Assembly: GCA_030159075.1 (NCBI GenBank)
Contig: BROG01000977.1
Location: 62,001-126,000 of the forward strand
Length of the DNA stretch: 64,000 nt
Direction of reading: 5' to 3'
Origin: Atrina japonica
Lineage: Eukaryota; Mollusca; Bivalvia; Pterioida; Pinnidae
Shown: positions 22,086 through 35,055 of the stretch, piece after piece
Position numbering within the stretch: position 1 is the first letter of the stretch
How the letters are laid out: each line of letters begins with the position of its first letter
The notes under the pieces: model-generated
What the model was told of the DNA's origin: nothing
The model's input: only the letters and a program-made list of their open reading frames with translations
Database searches by the model: none
Made by a program: the position numbers and the translations under genes

Positions 22086-22284
22086 TTTGTACCTTATGCA
22101 TGTATACAAAGTCTTCGAAAGTACGTGGACCCCTATTACATAATACCTGCCCTGTACATGTTAGATAATGCTGGCACAGAGTGCATTACATTCACCGTTA
22201 TGCCTTCCCTTAATTCGATCTTTTCGTCATTTGAGACCAAAGCATACGGATAATTTGTGAAAAACTACAGACATTAACACAGAA

Positions 22285-22347
22285 ATGATGTACAAAGTTT
22301 TGTTTGTTATGTGTTTTGCCTTGATTTACGCACAGAAAAGACAAAAC
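22285..22347 (+). CDS. Peptide A exon 1: signal peptide
   Basis: Starts with tandem ATGs at 22285 and 22288. 21 codons end at donor GTGAGT, phase 0: two Met, a Lys, a hydrophobic core, then AQKRQN. The dibasic KR may be a processing site. Confidence 0.85.
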
Positions 22348-25300
22348 GTGAGTATTGGATGCTTTAAAACTCCCCATTTTAGCTTACCTTAGTTATGGGT
22401 ACGGAAATATATTTCAACACTACAGCAAGGGATGCTAACACATTTGTGTGGTTTTTTTTAAAAAAAAGTCCATATCTGTCCGATATACATATCATCAACA
22501 TAATACCTATTCGTATATTGACTCATGAACTTCTTTACGATTGGCACTTTGATACCTGTACTTCCTACATTGTAAAATTGTTGAAATATATCCCAGTTTA
22601 TTTGATGGAATTTTACAAAGAAAAAATAATTTTAGCTACATGTATATTTGTCTTTGAGCTCACTTGTCTGAACATAACAACCAGTTAACCAACTGACTTC
22701 AAATATCATAGGCATATTATGTTTTACATCCCGACAAGACTTTGTTATATATATGTATGGATGTATTACCAGCTGTTATTGAAGTGCCACATCCGATTTA
22801 ATCTTCTTTACCGATTATGACTTCGATTCAATCTTCAGTTATTGTATTTGTATTTAAATTAGCGCACTCATTTCAGCGCTTTGAGGGGGTGTAGACTTTT
22901 TAGTGCAATCTTGAATTCGTGCAACTACGGCAATAATATTTTTAAATTAGCGGTAATATACTTCCTTGATACACACTATAGCTTTGCAGGTGTACTTAAA
23001 GCTTAACTAGGAAGCTTTTGAACTTTTAATAAAAAAAATGTGTGTTGAAAAAAATGTTTTGAAACATTCCCACTTCATCTCCCTACATAGCAGACATATT
23101 TGTAATTGTTTCATCGAAAAATCAAGTCCAAAACAGGTATAAAAGGCAGATTAGTTATATTGGTCGTTTATTATGAAACGGGCTATATAACTGACCAACT
23201 ATATGTATTACAATGTACTGGTAAACAGTATTAAAACTTATATCTTGTATGTACTGTTTTTATCTCCCTATACCTGTCGACAGTTAAAATGGATCGACGT
23301 CTGAAACAATGGTTAAATAGGCGATATATTCACCGCCACCTTCTCCAAATCTGCCAGATCCCCGTAAAGCAAATGATTTGGAGGAAAATGAAAATATTGT
23401 CTCCGCAAATTAGAAAATATTGAAAACATACGAAAGTGACAGAAAACGCAAATGAACAGTTAGTTTTGTCGTGTAGGCAGAATGATCGGATGTATTATTA
23501 GAATACCACTAAAATACACATACAGTATATCATTTGAATTTATCTACTCACGGAGGGTGTGACCAGTCGACAGGGGTTGCTTACTCATATATGGCACCTG
23601 ATCCCACCTCTGGATTTTCAAGGGTCTGTGTGTCCAATTTTCACCTGGTTTCTATATTGTCTCCGGAACCTTCTTACGACTAATACTTTGGTACCTGTGA
23701 TTTTATATTCCTATTCCAAAAAAACATTCACTACCTGTTTTCAAAGTAGTTTGTACGACCTGGAAATAGAACACGGGAGCCTCCGCCGAGAGAAAAATGC
23801 AAACTTTTTACGTTACGGTTATTCAGTAAATGATTGTAATGTTTCCATTGCTGTTTCATTTGGATCATTATAACGACATATTTTTCTCATATTACTTGTG
23901 TGGCACGAACATTTATATAAATGTAATAAAGTCATACAATCAATAAAGATATCAAATATTCATAATGACCGCATGATTTAGTTTTCAATATATAAAGAAA
24001 AAACATATTACGTGGACGTATACCTCATGCTTATACTAACAGAAAAAAGTAACTGTGTAACCTAATAAATTGTATATAAAATGAACACTACTCAGTATTT
24101 TAGCCTGATGATTTGCACAGGTAACCAGCGCACAGACCGCCACACTATTGCGCTGCCAATGCGGCCGCATTTGCAAATGCCGTTTTCGCTTCTTGGAGAT
24201 GGTTCGCTTTGCACGCTTTTGTCGCTTTTCCTGCGGCAGTTGTTTAACGCCAACTGTCGAGCCATTCTTTGTGGTGAACAGAAAATCATTTTTTTCTGTT
24301 GAAAGTGGCCGTAGAGAAGATGCCCAGGTGAATGAAAATGAGCGCATTTGCGCAATTGGAATGTTCAAAGCTGGTATCCTGCATCGAGCTATTGCTACGC
24401 AATTTGGTAACCACATGGATACTATACTTTGTGGAGAGGATTCAACAATTTGGTAATATCAAATACCATCCGCGTGCAGGGCGTCCACGTCACGACAACA
24501 GGACAATCATATCAGACTGATACCACTCCGGAATCGCTTCAAATGGCAAGTCTTACAGCGCGGGCCATTAATGGATTGCGTGTCATCAGCCCCAGAAATT
24601 TACGGAATCGATTACAAGAACGGCATAACCTACCACGATGCAGCACCGTGCAGCACGTTTAGTTTGGTGTAGAAGATATTTACTCTTTAATTGCCGAGAC
24701 TGTGCGGGCGCCCTGTTCACAGACGAATCCAAGGTTTCACTTCGACGGCAGCGGCGGTTATTCAAGAGTTTATCGTCGCGGTGGGGAACGCTGTAATGAC
24801 GATTTACATTTGGTGGAAGATGTGTCATGGTTTAGTTGGCTTCACGACAACCAGACGGGCAAGGCTTGTTATCGATGGCAATTTGAACGCCTTATGCAAC
24901 CGTGACGAAAATATTCAGGCTTACGCAATCCCATTTCAGCAGGGACAACAACGTCACATCAAGCTCAAGCAAGACAACCTTAAACCTCATGTTGCTCAGG
25001 TGAGACTGGATTTTCCAACGCAGCGGAACATCGCTGTGTTGCTATTGTCTGTAGTCTCACCCGATCTTGCATCAATTCAGCATGTATGGGATGAGGTGAA
25101 ATGCCGTTTAATGTGCGCTGCATAACCAGCCAGTGACGTTGGTAGCACTGGGTCAGACGTTAGTCCAGATCTGGAACGACATTCTCCAGGTATTCTTCCG
25201 AGAATTTAGTACGTTCTATGAGGCGACGGTGCCAGGCATGCATTGACGCAAAGGTGGTAATACGCTCTATTAACTTTGTGCATTGGCTTTTGGTCCCCTG

Positions 25301-26338
25301 TGTCTTTCCTTCCCATTTCCAATAAAGTGAACGATGCAACGACATTTTCAATGAATTGAAGTTTGCAAAAACCCCTTATAAAATTTTATTTGGTCATTTT
25401 ATCGTTTTAGGTTTTGAAATTGTGTTTTAAAACCATAGTTGCTCCACACAGTTACTTTTTCCGCTAGTATATACAAAGAAGCACTCAGTTTACTTGAGTT
25501 AGATCTATATTTTGATAGGGAAATTGAAAACATGATGATTAGTAAAAATCATTTGTGGATTTCAGAATATTCTTTCAATCTACATCAAAGGAAAAATATT
25601 GAAATTGTTTTAACATTGAGGAAATGGAAACTTAAAATGTCCGTTACTACTTACGATAAATATGCTGTGTATCTTTAGATGTATTTTGCATTCTGTGAGT
25701 CAACTGCGATTATCCAGAGGAGAAGTGATGATAGTATAATAAAGTGTAATAATGATGTGTTTTGGCTATAGCTTCGTATGTTACTGAACAATCACTCTAA
25801 TTAGTGAACATTATTACTATAGGTCGTGAATAAAAAATTATTCTTTCATCTTCATCTTGTACTAGATCTAAGTATGATTAATGGATATATAAATAACAGT
25901 TATATGAGTATTGTATAGTCAATTTACTGATTTTCATTTTTTGTGAAACGCTTTGATCTACAGTCGTTGTACTACAAAGACTTTAATTTGGCAGAACAGT
26001 ATTCATAATGTTGCTTTTTATTACATTCTTTGAATCAAATTTTGTTTCAGAGTTACTTCATGGAAGGACAGTGTTCCATGGATAATACGCATGTGCGCTA
26101 CAGTTCATGTCCAAATGGATTCTGTTGTGCCTATGATGAATTCTTTAGGAAAATATACTACTGCAAAAAGGCAGGAGAAAGTGGTCAAAGTTGTTCTACC
26201 GTTACAACAGATTCAGATTGCCCTTGTAGGAAAGGACTTCATTGTCAGCCAAATATTGTTAGCAGTTCGTTTGTTTCTATATATGGACATTGCACATCGA
26301 CCCGTGAAATGTCTAAAGTTCGGAATATTTCGGACTGA
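22285..26338 (+). CDS. Secreted prokineticin/astakine-like peptide A
   Basis: Joined exons 22285-22347 and 26051-26338, intron phase 0, 116 residues. Exon 1 encodes a signal peptide (hydrophobic VLFVMCFALIYA). The mature part has ten cysteines in the order C, C, CC, C, C, CPC (counted as two), C, C, with NGFCCAY, DSDCPC and GLHC. That is the pattern of the prokineticin/colipase-like AVIT fold, also seen in arthropod astakines. It should be an extracellular signalling peptide; a cytokine or haemocyte role is inferred only from astakines. It lacks the AVITG N-terminus, so receptor use may differ. A paralogue with the same exon layout follows at 28480. The 3.7-kb intron holds a Penelope-like fragment and a Tc1-like relic. 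Confidence 0.85.
23545..23705 (+). mobile_element. Penelope-like 3' fragment
   Basis: TCACGGAGGGTGTGACCAGT, GACAGGGGTTGCTTACTC, GGCACCTGATCCCACCTC and the end ACTTTGGTACCTGTGATTTT match the shared 3' region of the family. Confidence 0.65.
24034..25472 (+). pseudogene. Tc1-like transposon relic, broken transposase
   Basis: Inverted ends ATACTAACAGAAAAAAGTAA (left) and the matching TTACTTTTTCCGCTAGTAT (right) enclose a degenerate Tc1/mariner transposase spread over several frames. Recognisable parts in order: an HTH start with ERICAIGMFKAGILHRAIA (near 24330); RAGRPR; LFTDESK with the first catalytic Asp (near 24715); VIDGNLNA; QDNLKPH with the second Asp (near 24975); SPDLASIQHVWDE (near 25060). 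The acidic third catalytic residue of the usual IEH/IEN motif is Gln here. Frameshifts and stops show it is dead. It sits in the intron of peptide A. Confidence 0.85.
26051..26338 (+). CDS. Peptide A exon 2: ten-cysteine domain
   Basis: Acceptor TTGTTTCAG, phase 0. It encodes SYFMEGQC, SSCPNGFCCAYDEFF, YYCKK, DSDCPCRKGLHC and VSIYGHC, then a short tail ending NISD and TGA. The residues around the cysteines are nearly identical to the paralogue at 29488-29877, which supports coding and purifying selection. Confidence 0.9.
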   Translation, partial: SYFMEGQCSMDNTHVRYSSCPNGFCCAYDEFFRKIYYCKKAGESGQSCSTVTTDSDCPCRKGLHCQPNIVSSSFVSIYGHCTSTREMSKVRNISD

Positions 26339-26431
26339 TCTATTTTAAACTCGGCTTCTGAAATCCTAAAGATGAGTACATGATTCATGATGCGAAGAGA
26401 TAATACATACATTTTAAGTTATATTTCAATT

Positions 26432-26437
26432 AATAAA
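26432..26437 (+). promoter_or_regulatory. Poly(A) signal, peptide A
   Basis: AATAAA 94 bp after the stop codon. Confidence 0.6.
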
Positions 26438-26689
26438 CTAAAACATCCATTCTAGCTCAGATTTTGAATCTGTAGAGTAAATAAAATGTGATTCTATAAT
26501 GCTGTTTATATGGTGCATATACCGATCTGACCGGGTTATGATTTACACTAATTATATTACTTATATTATTTAATATGCAATACGGACCTTTTAAATTGTG
26601 CTTAGCTAAATAATTTCTGAAAAACATAATTATTCATCGAAATTTAATTCCATTGCAATATTGATTGGAATATAATCAAAATTAATTAG

Positions 26690-27020
26690 CTTATATCGAA
26701 AACCGCGTTTGGTGTCAACGTTCCGCAAATGTTACGGACGGTTTGCGATTACTCCGTTTCACTAAGTGAAATGTTGAGTTGCCTTTTCGTTGGCGGTTAA
26801 TGAGACGTCTGTACCAATTGTGACGAGGATAAACTTCTCACTTGTTTCATTGGACTTGACTCACGGCGGATGTGACCGGTCGACATGGGATGCTTATTCC
26901 TCCATGACACTTGATCCCACCTCTTTGTTTCCATAGGTCTGTGTTTATCCATTTTTACCAGATTTGTATCTATATCCTTGACATCCTACAGATTTATACT
27001 TTGGTATCTGAGATTTATTG
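26690..27020 (+). mobile_element. 5'-truncated Penelope-like copy
   Basis: From CGAAAACCGCGTTTGGTGTC to TATACTTTGGTATCTGAGAT. Same extent as the copy at 16975-17325. Confidence 0.72.
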
Positions 27021-27253
27021 AGTTATATTGCTGGAAAAGATTTCTTTCGAGTAATTGTGAACGTTTATTGACCCGACTCACTAGTTCTAGTTGATCAAGT
27101 GGCAAATTCTTGCTGCAGCTTATCTATGCAAGTTATCTATTCAAGTTATTTAATAGACAGAAACTATATTTCTGATCACAAGTCACGTGACAGTAGCCAT
27201 TGTATTTGTTTGTCATGCACAGTGATGCTTAACTAGTCGGCAAATATTATTAA

Positions 27254-27470
27254 AATACCAAAGTTATAGTTTAACAAAGGAGTCCAAAGCAAATACTCAG
27301 AACTATCGTTTCTGTCAATAAATACTACAAACATAATACCAAAGTCATATGCTCAAGACGATAAAACTTCATCAGTTTAGCTCGAATTTAATATAGATAT
27401 ATTTCCGAAAGCAAAAATGGTATCATACAAGGCCAGATTATAAATGTGTTGCCAAATCCCTCACAGAGTA
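27254..27470 (-). ncRNA. Decayed hammerhead-like repeat pair
   Basis: Two damaged units on the minus strand. One (27345-27390) has GAGCTAAACTGATGAAG and CGTCTTGAGCA but lacks the second half of stem II and the GAAA box. The other (27291-27325) has TATTGACAGAAACGAT but lacks CTGATGA. Each is followed by the family tail ACTTTGGTATT, suggesting a former tandem dimer. Confidence 0.4.
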
Positions 27471-27504
27471 CCTAATTACATTAAATCCTCATCAGATCTT
27501 CATA

Positions 27505-27507
<3 letters not shown>

Positions 27508-27563
<56 letters not shown>
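27508..27563. repeat. (CA)n microsatellite
   Basis: About 56 bp of CA dinucleotides. Confidence 0.95.
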
Positions 27564-27564
<1 letters not shown>

Positions 27565-27976
27565 CAGAAATATGGCATGCTCAGGTGATCCATATTACAC
27601 CTTATATATAATTCTATGTTTATAATTGTATTTATAAGGTTCAAATGAAAAATCTTACAACATATTGTATGATTCATTTAAAAAGAACCTTGGTGTGTCT
27701 TGAATATAGGAGTGTTGTTGCTTTACTGACTAAGGTCACGTATTGGTTGGTATTGGTTAGAAACAGGGGCGAAATCTGCTCGATTTTGTGTACGAAAAGA
27801 GAAGAAAAAGCAGTATCCTAAATTAAAAAATGAGAGATCTTTACCTTAGGACGTTAGACTTATTTCAAAGTGTAGATGTACTAAGCTCCTACTATCGTCA
27901 CCAAATATTTCAAATAATCGTTAGTGTAGCTTATGTTACATATTTGGAAATATACACTACCTGTATTGAACATATT

Positions 27977-28195
27977 CTTGAAGACTGCAGTTCTGATACA
28001 AAGTTATAATAGTTTTGCCATCTTAGAACAAGATTATTTTTAAAATCCTAAAGACTGCAGTTCTGATACAAAACTGTAATAATTTCGCCATCTTAGAACC
28101 AGATTATTCTTAAAATCATGAAGACTGCAGTTCTGAAGTTATAACGTTATAATAGTTTTGCTTACAACCAGATTATTCTTAAAATCATTGCCTTG
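27977..28195. repeat. Three-copy tandem repeat of about 71 bp
   Basis: Three copies starting AAGACTGCAGTTCTGA, each containing ATAATAGTTTTGCCATCTTA or a variant and AGATTATT.TTAAAATC. It lies between the two peptide genes. Confidence 0.75.
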
Positions 28196-28479
28196 ATTTT
28201 CAACATTTTAACCATTATCTATTTCTTGAACATAATAGGTCAATATGGTAATAATATATCAACAGAATGTAGAACTTATGCAGTTGAAGAGCACCTGCTT
28301 CTGAAGGTCACAAAGTAAAACTTAAGTTTCTTGTCTGGATTAGATAATAATTAATACAGCAATACTATTGACCTTACATATGAACGTCATGAAAACCATA
28401 CTGTTGTCGTCATGCAGGGCAGGCCAACTGATAAAGTATTATTGGAGGTGAAGTAAGGTTAATACTAGCTATTGCGAAG

Positions 28480-29877
<1,398 letters not shown>

Positions 29878-29908
29878 AATTTTGTTGAACATTGGTGACC
29901 TGAATACT

Positions 29909-29914
29909 AATAAA
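29909..29914 (+). promoter_or_regulatory. Poly(A) signal, peptide B
   Basis: AATAAA 32 bp after the stop codon. Confidence 0.65.
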
Positions 29915-30284
29915 GCAAGCTAATGATATATGTCTTTGTATGTATTAAGATTATAAGTGTTAAATGTGATGTAATGTATGAATAAGGTTCTGCTGTATAC
30001 AATGTTTTAGACAGAAAACTTAACAAGTTGTAACTATTAATTCAACATAGATATACTAATAAATGTATAGTTTTGCACACAGGCTGAAAACGTTGTCATC
30101 GACGTAAATGATTAACACTTTATCTATTAACTAATTGGTACGAATGGTTGTCTCATAAACAATTTATAATGCAGAATTCCAAAAGATAACTACATGAAAT
30201 AAAAATAAATTATAAATTATTATTAAAGATATTTTAACCATAGGGGTCAAACTGTACATGAGACAACCATTCATATATATAAAG

Positions 30285-30802
30285 GTATGGGTTATATAGG
30301 TTAAGGTTATATATATATATATAAAGGTATGGGTTATATAGGTTAAGGTTATATATGTATATATATATATATATAAAGGTATGGGTTATATAGGTTAAGG
30401 TTATATATATATATATATATATAAAGGTATGGGTTATACAGGTTAAGGTTATATATATATATATATAAAGGTATGGGTTATACAGGTTAAGGTTATATAT
30501 ATATAAATATAAAGGTATGGGTTATATAGGTTAAGGTTATATATATATATATATATATAAAGGTATGGGTTATATAGGTTAAAGTTATATATATATATAT
30601 ATATAAAGGTATGGGTTATATAGGTTAAGGTTATATATATATATATATAAAGGTATGGATTATATAGGTTAAGGTTATATATATATATATATATTAAGGT
30701 ATGGGTTATATAGGTTAAGGTTATATATATATATATAAAGGGATGGGTTATATAGGTTAAGGTTATATATATATATAAAGGTATGGGTTATATAGGTTAA
30801 GG

Positions 30803-30867
<65 letters not shown>

Positions 30868-31103
30868 GTGTGGGTTATATAGGTTAAGGTTATATATATA
30901 TATATATATAAAGGTATGGGTTATACAGGTTAAGGTTATATATATATATAAAGGTATGGGTTATATAGGTTAAGGTTATATATATATAAATATAAAGGTA
31001 TGGGTTATATAGGTTAAGGTTATATATATATATAAAGGTATGGGTTATATAGGTTAAAGTTATATATATATATATATAAAGGTATGGGTTATATAGGTTA
31101 AGG

Positions 31104-31163
<60 letters not shown>

Positions 31164-31271
31164 ATGGGTTATATAGGTTAAGGTTATATATATATATAAA
31201 GGTATGGGTTATATAGGTTAAAGTTATATATATATATATATATAAAAGGTATGGGTTATATAGGTTTAAGG

Positions 31272-31303
<32 letters not shown>

Positions 31304-31316
31304 GTATATATAGGTT

Positions 31317-31385
<69 letters not shown>

Positions 31386-31408
31386 GGTATGGGTTATATA
31401 GGTTAAGG

Positions 31409-31484
<76 letters not shown>
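30285..31484. repeat. Hybrid minisatellite/(AT)n array
   Basis: About 20 copies of the block AAAGGTATGGGTTATATAGG plus TTAAGGTT, each separated by an (AT)n run of very different length (about 8 to 70 bp). The constant block is highly conserved while the spacers vary. Confidence 0.92.
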
Positions 31485-31488
<4 letters not shown>

Positions 31489-31524
31489 AACTCAATTTAA
31501 TTAATTTTATATAAATATATAAAT

Positions 31525-31540
<16 letters not shown>

Positions 31541-31611
<71 letters not shown>
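31541..31611. repeat. (TG)n microsatellite
   Basis: About 70 bp of uninterrupted TG. Confidence 0.95.
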
Positions 31612-31613
<2 letters not shown>

Positions 31614-31615
<2 letters not shown>

Positions 31616-31762
31616 AACGTATCAGTTAGTAGCTTCCCTCTCTAACACTATACGCCACATCTTTGTGACAGCAACGTATCAGTTAGTAGCTTCCGTCTCC
31701 AACACTATAACCCATACCTTTGTGAAAGCAACGTATCAGTTAGTAGTTAGTTTCAATCAGAT
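31614..31762. repeat. Three-copy repeat of about 60 bp
   Basis: GCAACGTATCAGTTAGTAGC followed by TTCC.TCTC.AACACTATA recurs two and a half times, directly after the TG tract. Confidence 0.75.
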
Positions 31763-31764
31763 TT

Positions 31765-33340
31765 TATCTCAACCATTCAAAACATTAAATAAAATTAATT
31801 GTAAAGACCAAAATCAGCCAAATGTCCCATGAGAGTAATGAACAATATTAAGGTCCAGCGGTTCTTATATGCTAGTTTTATAACGCAGTCATTTGTGTTT
31901 AATACTACTGTATCGCGATTCGTATACTCGTGAAATTGATTTACCTGTATAAAATTTTAATCAACTCCACGACTTATTACACATGATAAAACTGAATAAT
32001 TGTACTGTAATGGTGTACTGATCTGATATATTTCCTACATTTCAAAGATTTAAATATTTATAACGATCAATAAAAATTGATAGGTGATATCTAATGATAC
32101 CTATTTTCATCGCAGTTCGGATAATTTTTAGATTTACAGGTAAATATTATTTTCCAAAATGAGTGAAAATTATATGGCTCGAAACGTAATGGATTGCGCA
32201 AATTATATGGCGTACACCAAACCGACTTATTTTTCTATCTTGAAAATATTTGTATAATTTGCGTCAAAACAAAACAACAGTGTTCTATAAATTAAGTTTA
32301 GTATTTAGGAATAAGAAATTTTAACATAGTATTTCAAATTGCAGTCCATGTCCTGTCCACATCGCTTTTAATAACGCAAAAATGTTTATCTTAAAACATT
32401 TTCAATACATGCGGTCATAGCCTAACACAAGGTCGATATGGAAAACCCCTCTTACTTTTACAGCATAGAAGCAGATATTTGGACACGCAAAGTTGTAAGG
32501 ATTGGAAATAAGCATGGTGATCATTAAATTCCAAAATAGTTAGCAATTAACATGTAGATAAAAGCCGATACAACATGCATGATCATATGTATTTGTGATA
32601 CTTTGAAAATTATATGATTAAAGGAAGGATAGGATGAAAAAAGATTCTCCTTTGGTGTGGAATTCTACAAGTTGTAAACGAATTGGAATACAACGGCAAC
32701 CTATATTTTCATTGCATATTGTATTATCTAAGATATTGATCTATCAGGACAAGGTACTGACTTTACCTTAATCTGATATGCACGAGTGTGACATTGACCT
32801 AGAATAAGAAGAGTTAACATTACATTCCTATGGGGAAATACTTGGCGATGTTCGCTCATGTATAAGCACGATCTTCAACCGACCAAGTTTTCGATCTTAA
32901 TGTATATAATTTTCCTGTGATATTTTCCATTGATTTATTTTTATGTATGTATTCGTTTTCTTTCTATGTGTTATCAATCGCGATATAAGAATATATATTT
33001 GAAACTTATCACCCGTCCTATTTATTGAAATAATTATTTTTGTAAATATGGAGACTGTGGAAAGGCAGAAAACACACAACACAAACCAAGCATTATTTAC
33101 ATAAGATCTTCGATATCCGGGTCTTTAAAACTCAGTAAAGATCGACTCAACATTCTTATGTATATAGGCATAATGCAAGGGCAATTAATGTTTTGTTTTT
33201 TGTTTTTATTAACAAATACCATATTGTGCTATCCAGATTTTAGAAATACTTATCTGTTCTTATCAGTAATTTACTTATACATATACATATATAATTGTTT
33301 ATCTTACTAAGAGGTATGTCATCTTAATCTAGAAAGAGAT
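31765..33340. other. Intergenic, nothing recognised
   Basis: 1.6 kb of AT-rich sequence with no exon that combines an open frame, splice sites and recognisable protein features, and no repeat family shared with the rest of the window. Confidence 0.4.
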
Positions 33341-33342
33341 CT

Positions 33343-33489
33343 GGGTCTGGCACCATAAAACGTAAGAATTACTTCAGTCTAAAAATCATACTCAACTTTG
33401 GTTAATCCTGGAATCTGATTGGTTGAGCAGGCCAAGTTGAGAATATTCTCGGACGTATGTAAACTCTCATATTTTATGGTGTCGGGCCC
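33343..33489. mobile_element. Small palindromic MITE
   Basis: Ends GGGTCTGGCACCATAAAA and TTTTATGGTGTCGGGCCC are inverted copies. The right end overlaps the GGGCCC start of the next element, suggesting adjacent or nested insertion. Confidence 0.5.
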
Positions 33490-34256
33490 TGGACCCAGAA
33501 TCATAAACCTATTCTCAGAGATTTCACTCAAATCATGACAATTTCTTTAACTTGAGTAAAGTTGTTGACCATAATGAAATTCTTAGACAAATTTCTTTCT
33601 CAAGTGACAAAATACTTAAGTACAGTCTGTAGCTGACTTAAGTAATTCTTAAAAGCGAAAATTGCCGCCCTATATGTTCATCTAGGGATAAATAAATGCT
33701 AATGTCATTGTCGCCCTACGGTGTGAAGTTAGTCCAGTACATGTGCCCCAGTGTATGTCCCGAGTCATTTATCTTATCTAATGTACTTATACTAATTTAC
33801 TCGTATCTTGAATATGTCTATTATATACATTATACATATTATATGTATAAATTACTGACTTCGTTTATGTACATGTCTATTGGCATTTTAAAAGACGTTT
33901 TTAATGTTTTTAAAAATGTATATATCTATTCCCATTTTTAAAGCCACAAAACGTGGTACATATTTGATTATTTACGCGTTTTATACCTCTTGTTCGGTTA
34001 TTAAATAATTAATCATAGATAATGGTGAGAATAATGCTCAAACATCGAAGTTAAGTGAATCTGGACATGAATTGGGACACATGTCTTAGACGAGATTTAC
34101 ACTGCCCCGTGACAATCGTACCTCAGTTGAGAAAACTCCAAAGTCGTTTTATGGTGTGCGAGTTTTCAGTATTTACTCAGATTAGTAAATAATTCTTAAC
34201 TTTTGAGAATGAAATTTGTTTGTCTCAGAATTTTCCTTGTTTATGGTCTCGGGCCC
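33484..34256. mobile_element. GGGCCC-ended DNA element, copy 2
   Basis: 773 bp with imperfect inverted ends: GGGCCCTGGACCCAGAATCA and the reverse complement of the right end, GGGCCCGAGACCATAAAC, both continuing into ATTCT(C/G)AGA. It is homologous to 14459-15188 throughout. Non-coding. Confidence 0.65.
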
Positions 34257-34900
34257 TGAAACGAAGCTGCATTCGTTTGTTTGATTTGTATATAGAAACT
34301 AACAACAGTTGATATTATTTTCAACTATTACCTGCTGGTTTTACAGTTTGGATAGCAATCTCTAAACTGTAAATTCAGTCTTATTCGATAAATTGGATTC
34401 GTCAGAGATATTTAAAATGAAAAGTTATTGACCGAGGATATATTTCTATAGCCGACTTCAGTCTTTGTATGGACTCACCGAAGCCTACAGCATCATCGGT
34501 CAAACACCTCAGACAGAATTAGGTTTCACAACAATCTCTTAGAAACTCTTCGAAGACTATGATCAATGTCAATAACGTTTTGCTGATTTAAGTGTAAGGT
34601 GTAGCTGTCGAGATCTTTTAACATGTGTCTATGATTGTGTGTTCCTACGTGTATCTGTATGTGGGTGTATGTGTTTAATTAATCATAAACTACCTTATTA
34701 ATTTACAATATCCAAAATTGTTTAGCAGATTTATATATGAAATATACCCTTTTATAATCTTACCATCTTTGTTTTTACCCCCGCCTGTAAAATGTGCTAA
34801 GCCTTGCGACCCATAGATCTTTTTTATTCCTTTTTCAAGTTTTGTATTGAACGGTCATTTTCAGCAAATACTAGATCGTGTGTATTTATATATATTATAA
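34257..34900. other. Intergenic, nothing recognised
   Basis: No supported gene or repeat. Confidence 0.4.
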
Positions 34901-34904
34901 ACAT

Positions 34905-35055
34905 ATTACCAAAGTTATAATGCTCAAGACAATCGTTTCTGTCAATAGATTTCATCAGTTAAGCTCCAATTTTAAATAAATTTTCTAAAAAGAAAGTGGT
35001 ATAATACAAACAATAAATCTAAACGTATAGCCAAAATCCGTCTAAGAGTAACCAC
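34905..35055 (-). ncRNA. Hammerhead-like ribozyme repeat, best copy
   Basis: On the minus strand from 34967: stem I left GGAGCTTAA, CTGATGA (34952-34958), hairpin ATC-TATT-GAC, GAAAC, loop GATT, GTC, then stem I right TTGAGC. GCTTAA pairs with TTGAGC over six positions (one G-U). AC/GT forms a two-pair stem III, leaving C17 as the cleavage residue. The family tail ATTATAACTTTGGTAATATG follows. This is the type I hammerhead layout. Weak points are the A-A at the base of stem II and an A-C within it. Confidence 0.5.

Noticed and set aside
21458..22168. 236-aa repetitive plus-strand frame and its two shifted partners
   Set aside because: A 39-bp tandem repeat without stops opens all three frames; no splice or domain support, and the repeat looks non-coding.
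24036..24416. Minus-strand frames in the Tc1-like relic
   Set aside because: They run opposite to the recognisable transposase remains and show no domain.
27165..27190. Extra GACAGAAAC string near a hammerhead-like locus
   Set aside because: No CTGATGA box or pairing arms at the right distance; coincidence.
30285..31484. CRISPR-like array of repeats and spacers
   Set aside because: Spacers are AT dinucleotides of variable length in animal DNA with split genes; this is a minisatellite.
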